In this document: positions 37,060-44,991 of the stretch, piece after piece
How the letters are laid out: every line of letters begins with the position of its first letter
How positions within the stretch are numbered: position 1 is the first letter of the stretch
Source of the DNA: Fructilactobacillus cliffordii
GTDB lineage: Bacteria > Bacillota > Bacilli > Lactobacillales > Lactobacillaceae
NCBI RefSeq assembly: GCF_024029355.1
Contig: NZ_CP097117.1
Coordinates: 868,001-932,000, forward strand
Direction of reading: 5' to 3'
Length of the DNA: 64,000 bases
Notes under the pieces: model-generated
The model's database searches: none
Seen by the model: the letters and a program-made list of their open reading frames with translations, nothing else
Told to the model about the DNA's origin: nothing
Made by a program: the position numbers and the translations under genes

Positions 37060-37362
37060 ATGGTGGCGCTATTGCTCTTTTCTTTTACAATCTTTATTGC
37101 CAAAAACATTCTGTTAGCCTTAATTGCTGAGCTAGCAATTCTCAAACAGTACGAAGGAGCAGCAATGAGCGTAGCTTCATTCTTTGCGTAAGCTCCAATT
37201 CTCTGGGCCAATCGCTTAAACGGTAAAATTCGGGATGTCCATATTCCAACCACGGGCTATCATTTAAGCCGCTTAATCGGAATGGTAGTTTGGTTTGGTA
37301 GTACACTTTGTATCATTGTGCAACAATTTATCGTTAAAAGGCGACAGGATTCAATTAATTAA
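37060..37362 (+). pseudogene. Remnant of a membrane transporter, interrupted by TAA
   Basis: One frame from ATG 37060 reads MVALLLFSFTIFIAKNILL onward for 43 codons to FFA, hits TAA, and continues in the same frame with APILWANRLNGKIRDV and a further hydrophobic helix to a stop at 37362. Three hydrophobic segments and short basic loops look like the end of a multi-pass permease, possibly MFS. There is no matching N-terminal half upstream, so it is a truncated and mutated leftover. The rest of the 36993-37526 interval holds only a terminator and the cls promoter region. Confidence 0.6.
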
Positions 37363-37389
37363 ATTTCTGTTAAATCAGCTAAGTAGGGG

Positions 37390-37414
37390 GACCCATCTAG
37401 GTGGGTCTTTTTTT
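37390..37414 (+). terminator. Terminator after the transporter remnant
   Basis: GACCCA-tctag-GTGGGTC followed by seven T. It is intact although the gene before it is broken. Confidence 0.85.
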
Positions 37415-37526
37415 GATTGAATTGGGATGCAGTAATTTCAAATTGATTGTTTGCAATTAAAAAACAGGTCCCATCCGAACATTAAATCAGGTATGATAGA
37501 AGTAAGAACAGAAGGAGGGAAATTAC

Positions 37527-38996
37527 ATGTCATTAATCTTGGAAATTATCGGCATTATCATTTTACTAAATACGATTGCCGCGATTGTAACGGTGTTTCG
37601 GCAACCCCGAAACATCGCAGCAACTTGGGCTTGGTTTCTAGTCCTAGTCTTTATCCCAGTGATTGGATTCTTTATCTACGCCTTTTTCGGGCGTCGTTTA
37701 CCTAAAAATCGGATGCTTTTGTTATCTGGAAGCACGAAGAAACAAGTTAGTGCATTAATCCGGAGACAAAAACGGCAACTTGGGAAGGTGACGCCAGAAG
37801 AAAATACCAACTACAAAATTTTAAACCGAGCGCAGGGCATGATTGAAATGTTCATGAACACGGCGACAGCACCGCTCTTGGGGAATAATAAAGTTGATGT
37901 TTATACCAATGGAAATGATTTTATTAAACAATTATTTGCGGACATCGAAAATGCCAAGAGCTCCATTCACATCGAATTCTATACCTTTTACGCCGACAAA
38001 ATTGGGACGCAAACTCTCAATTTGTTAACCCAAAAGGCGCAAGAAGGGGTTGAAGTTCGGGTGATTTACGATGCCTGGGGATCAATGGGAACCAACGAAA
38101 AATTCTTCCGGCCCTTAATTGAAGCTGGTGGGAAAGCCTATCCTTTCTTGCATAACCGCTTTAATTTGATTGATATGCGTGTTAACTTCCGGGATCACCA
38201 CAAGGTTGTAACGATTGATGGTGAGTACGGTTACATTGGTGGGATGAACATCGGTGACCAGTACATGGGTTGGAAGAAGAAGTTTGGAAACTGGTACGAC
38301 TGTATGATGCGGGTTCATGGACTAGGGGTGCAAGGACTCCAGTCTCGTTTCATTCTGGATTGGAATGCAACAGCATCGAACGATAAGATTGATCCGAACG
38401 AAAAGGAAGCTATCAAGAAATACTATCCCGATACTCACACGGATGGCAACGCCGCCATGCAGATTGTGGCGAGTGATCCAATTTCCTCCATGGAACAAAT
38501 TAAAATGGGGTACATCAAGTTAATCGGGATGGGCCACCATTCGATTAAAATTATGACGCCGTACTTAATTCCCGATGAATCGGTCCTTGATGCGCTGAAA
38601 ATTGCAGTTAAATCAGGAGTTCGGGTAGAAATCATGACGCCTTCCATGCCGGACCACGCCTTTGTGTACCGGGCCACCCAGTACTACACGGAACAACTCA
38701 CGAAGCTGGGGATTAAAGTTTATGCCTACAACAATGGGTTCTTGCATGCCAAAACGATGGTGATTGATGATGAACTAGTTTCCATCGGCTCTGCCAACTT
38801 GGATTATCGGAGTTTTGAACTAAACTTTGAATGTAATGCCTTTGTGTACGATAAGGACCTGGCCAACCGGATGGAAGCCATCTATGAGGCTGCAATTGCA
38901 GAAAGCACTTTGCAAACGCATCAAATCTTTGCTAACGAGTCCTGGTGGTTGAACTTTAAGCAACACTTTAGTCGGTTATTGTCACCGTTGCTCTAA
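37527..38996 (+). CDS. cls: Cardiolipin synthase
   Basis: 489 aa. Two N-terminal membrane helices (about residues 1-60), then two phospholipase-D domains with HxKxxxxD motifs: HHKVVTIDGEYGYIGGMN at about residue 228 and HAKTMVIDDELVSIGSANLD at about residue 408. Condenses two phosphatidylglycerols into cardiolipin at the membrane. AAGGAGG before the ATG. The leader contains CCGAACATTAA, which resembles a PurR box, probably by chance. Confidence 0.94.
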   Translation: MSLILEIIGIIILLNTIAAIVTVFRQPRNIAATWAWFLVLVFIPVIGFFIYAFFGRRLPKNRMLLLSGSTKKQVSALIRRQKRQLGKVTPEENTNYKILNRAQGMIEMFMNTATAPLLGNNKVDVYTNGNDFIKQLFADIENAKSSIHIEFYTFYADKIGTQTLNLLTQKAQEGVEVRVIYDAWGSMGTNEKFFRPLIEAGGKAYPFLHNRFNLIDMRVNFRDHHKVVTIDGEYGYIGGMNIGDQYMGWKKKFGNWYDCMMRVHGLGVQGLQSRFILDWNATASNDKIDPNEKEAIKKYYPDTHTDGNAAMQIVASDPISSMEQIKMGYIKLIGMGHHSIKIMTPYLIPDESVLDALKIAVKSGVRVEIMTPSMPDHAFVYRATQYYTEQLTKLGIKVYAYNNGFLHAKTMVIDDELVSIGSANLDYRSFELNFECNAFVYDKDLANRMEAIYEAAIAESTLQTHQIFANESWWLNFKQHFSRLLSPLL

Positions 38997-39016
38997 TTTA
39001 GAGGAGATGATCAGAG

Positions 39017-39109
39017 ATGAAAGCCAAAATAACCAAATGCCGCTGGAAATGGGTGGTCGGCTTAGCGGCCGGATTACTGGTGTTGGGTCAGCGGAAGTCG
39101 TGTAAATAA
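39017..39109 (+). CDS. Possible 30-aa small membrane peptide
   Basis: ATG 39017 preceded at ten bases by GAGGAG. It encodes 30 residues: a basic N-terminus (KAKITKCRWKW), one short hydrophobic stretch (VVGLAAGLLVLG) and a basic end (QRKSCK). It starts 21 bp after cls and lies on the same strand. It has the shape of a single-pass membrane peptide, but short readings of this kind also arise by chance. No family recognised. Confidence 0.4.
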   Translation: MKAKITKCRWKWVVGLAAGLLVLGQRKSCK

Positions 39110-39142
39110 AAAACCGTCACCAATCTGGGGACAAAAATCATC

Positions 39143-39703
39143 TTATCTAAATGGACATTGATTTTCGTGGTCGTTAATCAATCCAGCGGCCTGAAAGAAC
39201 GAATAACAGACCACTGGGCCTGTAAACTGGAAACCACGTTGTTTAAGATCCTGACTCACTTGATCGGTTAACGGAATGGTTTTGGGGACGGCATTAGCAT
39301 CTGGTACGTCATGTTTAATTGCCTGGTGGTGAACGTAGTCCCAGAGAAAATCACTAAAGCTGATTCCTGCGGCTTCCAAGTTTATGACGGCTTGGGCGTT
39401 ATTAATGATAGCCGTGAGTTTACGCTGATTGCGGATGATGGCAGCGTTTTGTAATAGGTCTGGCAGTTCTGGTTTCATCTTTGCTACTTGATGATAATCA
39501 AACTGGTGAAAAGCAGTCATAAAGGCTACACGCTTTTTGAGGATTGTTGACCAGCTTAAACCAGCTTGCATCATTTCTAACGAAAGTAACGAAAAGAGTT
39601 CTTGACTCTCAAGGTGAGGTTTACCCCACTCTTGATCGTGGTAAGTAACGAGCTGTTGGTTAGTTGATTGGGCCCAGTGGCACCGATGAGAAAGGTTTGA
39701 CAT
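39143..39703 (-). CDS. tag: DNA-3-methyladenine glycosylase I
   Basis: 186 aa from ATG 39703, with AGGAG six bases upstream; the longer reading by 17 residues lacks one. Removes 3-methyladenine in base excision repair. Zinc ligands of the family are visible: Cys in RCHWAQ, His in YHDQEWGKP, and His and Cys in the C-terminal NDHENQCPF. The substrate-pocket segment FSLLSLEMMQAGLSWSTILKKR matches Tag. Confidence 0.94.
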   Translation of the reverse strand: MSNLSHRCHWAQSTNQQLVTYHDQEWGKPHLESQELFSLLSLEMMQAGLSWSTILKKRVAFMTAFHQFDYHQVAKMKPELPDLLQNAAIIRNQRKLTAIINNAQAVINLEAAGISFSDFLWDYVHHQAIKHDVPDANAVPKTIPLTDQVSQDLKQRGFQFTGPVVCYSFFQAAGLINDHENQCPFR

Positions 39704-39835
39704 AAATAGCTCCTGTACAAAAAAATTGTCTTGGTGTGTCACTAAATGTAACACGAAGTATAGGTTAATTAAGCAAAAAAGCCTATTTTAAAATCGGGGA
39801 ACTCCCTGATTAATGGAAACAAGGAGGATTAACAA

Positions 39836-40576
39836 GTGAAATCAATGATTAAATTTACGGACGTGCAAAAGTACTACGGTTCTTTTCATGCCCTTCACGA
39901 CATTAACTTAGAAATTAAGGACGGGGAAACGGTGGTTCTGATTGGACCATCCGGTTCCGGGAAATCGACCTTGTTACGGACCATTAATGGATTAGAAACA
40001 GTGGAATCCGGTCAGTTAATTGTCGATGGTCAAGATGTGGCTAGTAGCGCCACTAACCTCAACAAACTGCGGACCAACGTCGGAATGGTGTTTCAACACT
40101 TCAACCTCTACAATAACAAAACGATTTTAGAAAACATCACGTTAGCACCTAAAATCGTGTTAAAACGAGGCGATAAGGAAAATCGCGAAATTGCGGAAAA
40201 GCTACTGGAACGAGTGGGGTTAGCGGACCAAATTAATAAGTACCCATCCCAGTTATCCGGGGGGCAACAACAACGAATTGCGATTGCACGTTCTTTAGCG
40301 ATGAACCCCTTAGCGATTCTCTTTGATGAACCAACCTCTGCTCTAGACCCAGAAATGGTCGGCAGTGTGCTAGACGTTATGCGTGAAATTGCTTCTAACA
40401 AAGAGTATACAACCCTCGTGGTAACTCACGAAATGGACTTCGCCCGTGCCGTGGCTGATCGAGTTATTTTTATGGCCGACGGTCGAATTTTAGAGGATGC
40501 GCCAACGGACAAATTCTTTGATCACCCAGAAAGCGAACGGGCCCGGAAGTTCTTGTCTCAAGTGGAACATCACTAG
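39836..40576 (+). CDS. Polar amino acid ABC transporter ATP-binding protein (GlnQ-like)
   Basis: 246 aa. Walker A GPSGSGKSTLLRTING, signature LSGGQQQRIAIARSLA, Walker B ILFDEPTSALDP and H-loop VVTHEMDFARAVADR. GTG 39836 is chosen as start because AAGGAGG is eight bases upstream; an ATG three codons on is too far. First gene of a four-gene importer operon with the binding protein and two permeases. Confidence 0.93.
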   Translation: MKSMIKFTDVQKYYGSFHALHDINLEIKDGETVVLIGPSGSGKSTLLRTINGLETVESGQLIVDGQDVASSATNLNKLRTNVGMVFQHFNLYNNKTILENITLAPKIVLKRGDKENREIAEKLLERVGLADQINKYPSQLSGGQQQRIAIARSLAMNPLAILFDEPTSALDPEMVGSVLDVMREIASNKEYTTLVVTHEMDFARAVADRVIFMADGRILEDAPTDKFFDHPESERARKFLSQVEHH

Positions 40577-40593
40577 GAAATGAGGTGTAGTGA

Positions 40594-41457
40594 ATGAGTA
40601 AATTACACGAACGACGAGTGGGGCTAGTGGCGTCCATCGTGCTCGTGGTGGTGTTAGTGGGGGGAATTGCCCTCGGTCTCAACCACCAAAAGAGTCAAGC
40701 CCGCAATAACGATAGTTTAGAAACAATTAAAACCACGCACGTCATGCGCTGGGGCGTTAAGTCTGATACCCGGCTGTTTGGATTGATTAGTCCTAAAACC
40801 GGTCAAAGTGAAGGTTTTGATGTGGACGTTGCCCGCGCCGTGACCGAACAAATTGCCAAGCAAACGGGAACGAAGATTAAGCCGGAATTTACACCGGTAA
40901 CAACGTCTTCCAAGATTCAATTGTTAAAAAACAACCAGGTCGATGCCGTAGCGGCTTCCATGACGATTACACCGGAACGGGCCAAAGTGGTGGACTTTTC
41001 TAAGCCCTACTTTCCTGCCGGTCAATCTTTACTGGTTAAAAAGGGTTCACCGATTAAGAGTATCAAGGATTTAAACCGTCCCGACGCTACCATCATTGGA
41101 GTAATGGGAACGACGGCTTTGCAAACCACGAAGCAGTTCGCTCCCAAAGCCAAGGTGATCGCGATGCCGGATAACTCGCAGGCCTTTAGTGCGCTGCAAT
41201 CAGGTCAAGGGGATGCTATGACCACTGATAATGCCATCTTGTACGGATTCTCTTCACAGAGTCCGAACGTACAAGTGGTGGGCGGAACCTTTACGAACCA
41301 ACCGTACGGATTGGCAGTTAACAAGGGACAAACCCGCCTCCAACGTGAAGTTGATCAAGCGTTGGTTACAATTCGACAAAACGGAACGTATGAACGCTTA
41401 ATCAAGAAGTGGTTTGGTAACATTCCAGGCCTAGATTGGAGGGAACTACTGAAATGA
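40594..41457 (+). CDS. Amino acid ABC transporter substrate-binding protein
   Basis: 287 aa, family-3 solute-binding fold. An N-terminal hydrophobic segment (about residues 10-30) without a lipobox Cys suggests a membrane-anchored or cleaved signal. The binding domain shows VKSDTRLFGLISPKTGQSEGFDVDVARAV, ASMTITPERAKVVDFSKPYF and GQGDAMTTDNAILYGF. Resembles glutamine/glutamate/aspartate binders. Its stop overlaps the next start (ATGA). Confidence 0.9.
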   Translation: MSKLHERRVGLVASIVLVVVLVGGIALGLNHQKSQARNNDSLETIKTTHVMRWGVKSDTRLFGLISPKTGQSEGFDVDVARAVTEQIAKQTGTKIKPEFTPVTTSSKIQLLKNNQVDAVAASMTITPERAKVVDFSKPYFPAGQSLLVKKGSPIKSIKDLNRPDATIIGVMGTTALQTTKQFAPKAKVIAMPDNSQAFSALQSGQGDAMTTDNAILYGFSSQSPNVQVVGGTFTNQPYGLAVNKGQTRLQREVDQALVTIRQNGTYERLIKKWFGNIPGLDWRELLK

Positions 41458-42098
41458 TTAAAATCTTAATTGATAACTGGCAAACCATTTTAACTGGATT
41501 TGGGTACACCATCGGAGCTTCCATTCTAGGTTTAATCGGTTCGCTAGTCTTAGGAACTGTATTTGCCCTGATGGAAATGACGCCCCAACCAGTCATCCGG
41601 GGGATTGGGAAGGCTTTTGTGGAGTTCTTCCGGAACATTCCGCTGTTGGTAATTACGTTATTTTTCTACGTGGTGGTTTCCCACTTGCTCAAAATTAACG
41701 GTTTTTGGTCCGGAACCATGGCCCTCGCGCTTTATACCTCGGCTTTTATTGCCGAATGTATTCGGGGGGGAGTAAATTCCGTTGACCCCGGCCAAATGGA
41801 AGGAGCGCGTTCCAACGGAATGACGTATACGCAAGCAATGGTGCACGTGGTCTTACCGCAAGGCTTTAAGCTGGCGCTTCCTTCGTTAGGGAACCAATTT
41901 ATTAACCTAATTAAGAACTCATCCATCTTGTCCTTCGTGGCTGGTTTGGATTTGATGTATCAAGCGAACGTGATTTCTGGAGCCAACCTGGATCCTTTTA
42001 ACACCTACATCGTCATCGGGATTTTCTACCTGTTATTGACCGGACCGTTGTCCGTGTTAATGACGAAGCTCGAAAACAAGTTAGGGGGGAGTAACTAA
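41454..42098 (+). CDS. Amino acid ABC transporter permease 1
   Basis: 214 aa. About five membrane helices; the EAA-like loop DPGQMEGARSNGMTYTQAMVHVVLPQGFKLALPSLGNQF contacts the ATPase. ATG 41454 follows GGAGGG and overlaps the binding-protein stop. Shares one base with the next gene. Confidence 0.92.
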   Translation: MIKILIDNWQTILTGFGYTIGASILGLIGSLVLGTVFALMEMTPQPVIRGIGKAFVEFFRNIPLLVITLFFYVVVSHLLKINGFWSGTMALALYTSAFIAECIRGGVNSVDPGQMEGARSNGMTYTQAMVHVVLPQGFKLALPSLGNQFINLIKNSSILSFVAGLDLMYQANVISGANLDPFNTYIVIGIFYLLLTGPLSVLMTKLENKLGGSN

Positions 42099-42748
42099 TG
42101 ATTTTATCTGCTTTTAGTGCTACGAACCTCCACTACCTGATGGGAGGATTGGGAATTACCATCGCAGTTTCTGTAATTTCCATTATCATCAGTTTTATCT
42201 TTGGAACCTTATTTGGAGTGATTCTTTATGAAGAAGTACCATACTTCTCACGGACCGTGCAATTAATTGTGAATACGATTCGGAACTTGCCACTCCTGCT
42301 ACTGATTTTCTTTACCTACTTTGCCTTGCCAAAGTTAGGGATTGAATTAAATGCCTTTACCGCGACGGTGGCTGCTATGTCCGTCTTTGAATCAACAATG
42401 GTCTCACAGATCATACGGGGTGGATTGCTCTCCGTTGGGAAAGGTCAGTCAGAAGGGGCTTTATCAACCGGGATGAACCGGTGGCAAACGTTGTGGTACA
42501 TCTTGTTACCCCAAGGTTTGAAAAATTCAATTCCTCCGTTGATTTCCCAATTTATTTCCTTGGTTAAGGATACTTCCTTGGCCACGGCCATCGTTTTGAC
42601 GGAAATGATGTTCCGGAGCCAAGTCATCTACGGACAAAACCCGAACTATATGATTCCGATGTTTGCTTTAGTTACAGCCTTGTACTTCATCGTGAACTAC
42701 AGTCTGTCGTTACTATCCAAGTGGTTTGAAAAACGCCTTTCGCTCTAA
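42098..42748 (+). CDS. Amino acid ABC transporter permease 2
   Basis: 216 aa, paralogous to permease 1 (33% or so by eye, not calculated). ATPase-contact loop VGKGQSEGALSTGMNRWQTLWYILLPQGLKNSIPPLISQF. Last gene of the importer operon; start overlaps the previous stop (TAATG). Confidence 0.92.
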   Translation: MILSAFSATNLHYLMGGLGITIAVSVISIIISFIFGTLFGVILYEEVPYFSRTVQLIVNTIRNLPLLLLIFFTYFALPKLGIELNAFTATVAAMSVFESTMVSQIIRGGLLSVGKGQSEGALSTGMNRWQTLWYILLPQGLKNSIPPLISQFISLVKDTSLATAIVLTEMMFRSQVIYGQNPNYMIPMFALVTALYFIVNYSLSLLSKWFEKRLSL

Positions 42749-42833
42749 AACGCTAGCTTTTCGTTATTAAGTTTGGTATCATTATCATATAATCTTATTT
42801 TAACTTCTAAATTGGTATCTAACTAAAATATTT

Positions 42834-42866
42834 AAAACCGGGCATCCTAGATGGGGTACCCGGTTT
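42834..42866 (+). terminator. Terminator after the ABC importer
   Basis: AAAACCGGG pairs with CCCGGTTTT around a 14-nt loop, followed by ATTTTG. It ends 22 bp before the next gene, so it could also limit read-through into it. Confidence 0.65.
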
Positions 42867-42888
42867 TATTTTGGAACGGGAGGACGTT

Positions 42889-43284
42889 ATGGAACAATGG
42901 CAAGCAGACTGGGCGTACCAAAAGTACTGGGTAATGGCGCGCTCCCAGCATTTATACAATGCTTGGCGTCGCTTGGCCCGCAATAACCAGTGGGACGATG
43001 ATAAGGCAGTAATTGCCAACGAACTGCGGTTGGCCGCGGGCGAAATGCAGCCGACAGTTAAAACCCTGCGCAATACCTATCAACACGTCTGGGGTTACTT
43101 TAAACGGAGTGCCACACCAGCGGAAAAGGCGGAATTCCAAGCGGCGTTGGCAGACTTGACACCCGAAGTGGACCGCGTAGGTCCTTTGTTACTGCGGTTG
43201 GCACATCAGTATCGGGTTGACTACTTATTACAAAGTCGGTTATTACAAGAATGGGAGGATGATGATCATGCGTCTCTGGCATGA
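42889..43284 (+). CDS. YbgA-family protein (DUF1722)
   Basis: 131 aa from ATG 42889 (GGGAGG upstream). The pattern WAYQKYWVMARSQHLYNAWRRLARNN, then LRNTYQHVWGYFKRSATPAEKAEF and LLLRLAHQYRVDYLLQSRLL, matches the DUF1722/YbgA family as I know it. The family is all-helical, sometimes fused to the DUF523/TudS domain, and in E. coli ybgA sits directly before the photolyase gene phr. Function is not established. It overlaps the next gene by 17 bp. Confidence 0.75.
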   Translation: MEQWQADWAYQKYWVMARSQHLYNAWRRLARNNQWDDDKAVIANELRLAAGEMQPTVKTLRNTYQHVWGYFKRSATPAEKAEFQAALADLTPEVDRVGPLLLRLAHQYRVDYLLQSRLLQEWEDDDHASLA

Positions 43285-43621
43285 AGCCTTGATTCAGAAA
43301 TTGCCTCGTCAACAACTGCTAGGACAACACCGGGAGTGTGCGGCGTTACGGGGTAACGGTTGGGGTCGTAAGCACGCGACCGTGAACTACGTCTTTCAGC
43401 ATTCACCGTATAAATTGTTTCAATTTCACATGTTAGTGATGGACGAGATGGAACGCCTGGGCTACCATCCTGATCAAAATTGGCGGAAACCGGAGTACCG
43501 GGGCAAAACCTGCCCGGCGTATCAGGAACTGACTCCCTGTGCATTAACTAAGCCGATTTATCCAGAGCACAATGCAACTTATTTACAGCTGTGTGAACGG
43601 TTGCTGGCAGAACGAACTTAA
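43268..43621 (+). CDS. Pyrimidine-dimer DNA glycosylase-like protein (Pyr_excise/TIGR02328 type)
   Basis: 117 aa starting MRLWHEALIQKLPRQQLLGQHRECAALRGNGWG, then KHATVNYVFQHSPYKLFQFHMLVMDEMERLGYHP. The order of these blocks follows T4 endonuclease V (QHLxxEYREL, KHxxNG, FKxSP, ECxxRGF), which nicks DNA at UV dimers through its N-terminal amine. ATG 43268 is nine bases after GGGAGG, inside the YbgA gene. Activity is inferred: the T4 enzyme has Thr2 and Glu23, and whether the equivalents are active here is untested. Confidence 0.7.
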   Translation: MRLWHEALIQKLPRQQLLGQHRECAALRGNGWGRKHATVNYVFQHSPYKLFQFHMLVMDEMERLGYHPDQNWRKPEYRGKTCPAYQELTPCALTKPIYPEHNATYLQLCERLLAERT

Positions 43622-43635
43622 AACAGCATAAAAAG

Positions 43636-43677
43636 AAAATGCAGCCAGAAAATCATCTTTCTGACTGCATTTTTGTT
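43636..43677. terminator. Bidirectional terminator
   Basis: AAAATGCAGcCAGAAA pairs with TTTCTGaCTGCATTTT. It separates the converging dimer-glycosylase-like and carboxypeptidase genes. Confidence 0.8.
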
Positions 43678-43680
43678 CTT

Positions 43681-44862
43681 TTATTTGTCATTCCAATAAA
43701 CAGACTTCTTCTCAATTTGGGTGGAGTGCGCGTGCGGTTCATCAATGGTTTTGAGATTCTTTACTTCCTGCCCTTTTTTGAACGAAATTGGTTGCTTTTG
43801 TGCTAAAACTTCGTTTAAAGCGTTGACGCTCTCTTGAAAGCGGGGTGCCCGACTGATGTAAGGACCAGCCCCGTCCACGACAACGATAAACTGATGGCCG
43901 TCAGGTGCTTGCATGAAGGCGGAAATCCCACCCCCGTATTTGGGACTAGAACCCGTTTTGTAATTTTTGAAACTGAGGTTCAGCGGATTATTCAAGTGAG
44001 ATTTAATCCCCTTTTGAAAGCGTGAGAGCTCGGTTTCTAGCGACTTGGATTGTTCGGGAGTTGGATGATAAACGAATTCGAGGTCGTGATAATCTTGGTG
44101 GAGTTCCGGACTGATTTGAAGATTCTGGTAGGTCATTTTGGCCACTTGTGCCACACTTGCCGTATTTTCGGCGTCCCACTTCTGGTGTTTGACCTCGTAA
44201 TCGCCAGCGTTCCGATTTAATTGCCCTGCTGCATTAAACCACTTGGAGCCATTTAAATTCAGTTCCTGCGCCCACTTGGTTAGTGCCTGTTGTTGGGTCA
44301 TGTCCTTGGGCTTCATAAAGTCCGCAAGGGCAAAGGCCGCGTCGTTAGCGGACAAAGTGTACATGGCGTTAAAAAGGGTTCTGACCGGCAGTTTTTCGCC
44401 TTCATGAACATCGAGATGGGCGTAGACATTGGGATCTTTGTGGGACCAATCTGATTTTTTGGTAATTGGAACTTTCGTATCCCAGGTAATCTTTTTGGCT
44501 TTAATGGCTTTTAACACGGCATAGGCGGTTAATATCTTACTTTCTGAGGCGATTCCGACCTGTTGATTAGCGTTTTTTTCACCCAGCACCTGTCCGGTTT
44601 GGGCATCAATCACAATCGCCTGGTGGGCCTTGGTTTGGGTGAGATGCAGTGGTTTGGCCAAAGCAATGGTATTGGTGTGCTTTTTAACCGGAATGGTTTT
44701 GGCTGGCTTGGGAGCCGGTTGAACTTGGTAATAATGGTAGGCAACACCGGCAGCTCCACCACTAATGAGTAGTAGTAAAACTACGATGATGATCCCGGTC
44801 CGTTTCCGGGTAAACCAGGAACGAGATCGATGATAATGATGCTGGTTAAATTGGTTGTCCAT
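43681..44862 (-). CDS. D-alanyl-D-alanine carboxypeptidase (PBP5-like)
   Basis: 393 aa. Short basic cytoplasmic start, one membrane helix (about 22-45), a Pro/Lys linker, then the serine peptidase domain with SxxK in IASESKILT (Ser106), SxN in TLSANDAAF and KTG in NYKTGSSPKYGG. Anchored at the N-terminus rather than by a C-terminal amphipathic helix. Trims the last D-Ala from peptidoglycan stems. An extended -10 TGATATAAT lies about 50 bp upstream on the minus strand. Confidence 0.88.
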   Translation of the reverse strand: MDNQFNQHHYHRSRSWFTRKRTGIIIVVLLLLISGGAAGVAYHYYQVQPAPKPAKTIPVKKHTNTIALAKPLHLTQTKAHQAIVIDAQTGQVLGEKNANQQVGIASESKILTAYAVLKAIKAKKITWDTKVPITKKSDWSHKDPNVYAHLDVHEGEKLPVRTLFNAMYTLSANDAAFALADFMKPKDMTQQQALTKWAQELNLNGSKWFNAAGQLNRNAGDYEVKHQKWDAENTASVAQVAKMTYQNLQISPELHQDYHDLEFVYHPTPEQSKSLETELSRFQKGIKSHLNNPLNLSFKNYKTGSSPKYGGGISAFMQAPDGHQFIVVVDGAGPYISRAPRFQESVNALNEVLAQKQPISFKKGQEVKNLKTIDEPHAHSTQIEKKSVYWNDK

Positions 44863-44949
44863 TAACGGAGACCACGCTTTCCAAAAGATTTAGCCAATGA
44901 GGCCATTACCTTTATTATATCAATCTATGTCATAGTTTTCGACCAAACT

Positions 44950-44981
44950 AAAAAGTCATTTCAACGAGAAATGACTTTTTA
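44950..44981 (-). terminator. Terminator after the purine permease gene
   Basis: AAAAAGTCATTTC-aacga-GAAATGACTTTTT, symmetric, 11 bp after the permease stop. Confidence 0.9.
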
Positions 44982-44991
44982 GGTAAATAAT

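Noticed and set aside
37474..37486. PurR-box-like CCGAACATTAA before cls
   Set aside because: A short core match with no purine gene attached and no second box; probably chance. Kept only as a caution for the guaC/permease box.
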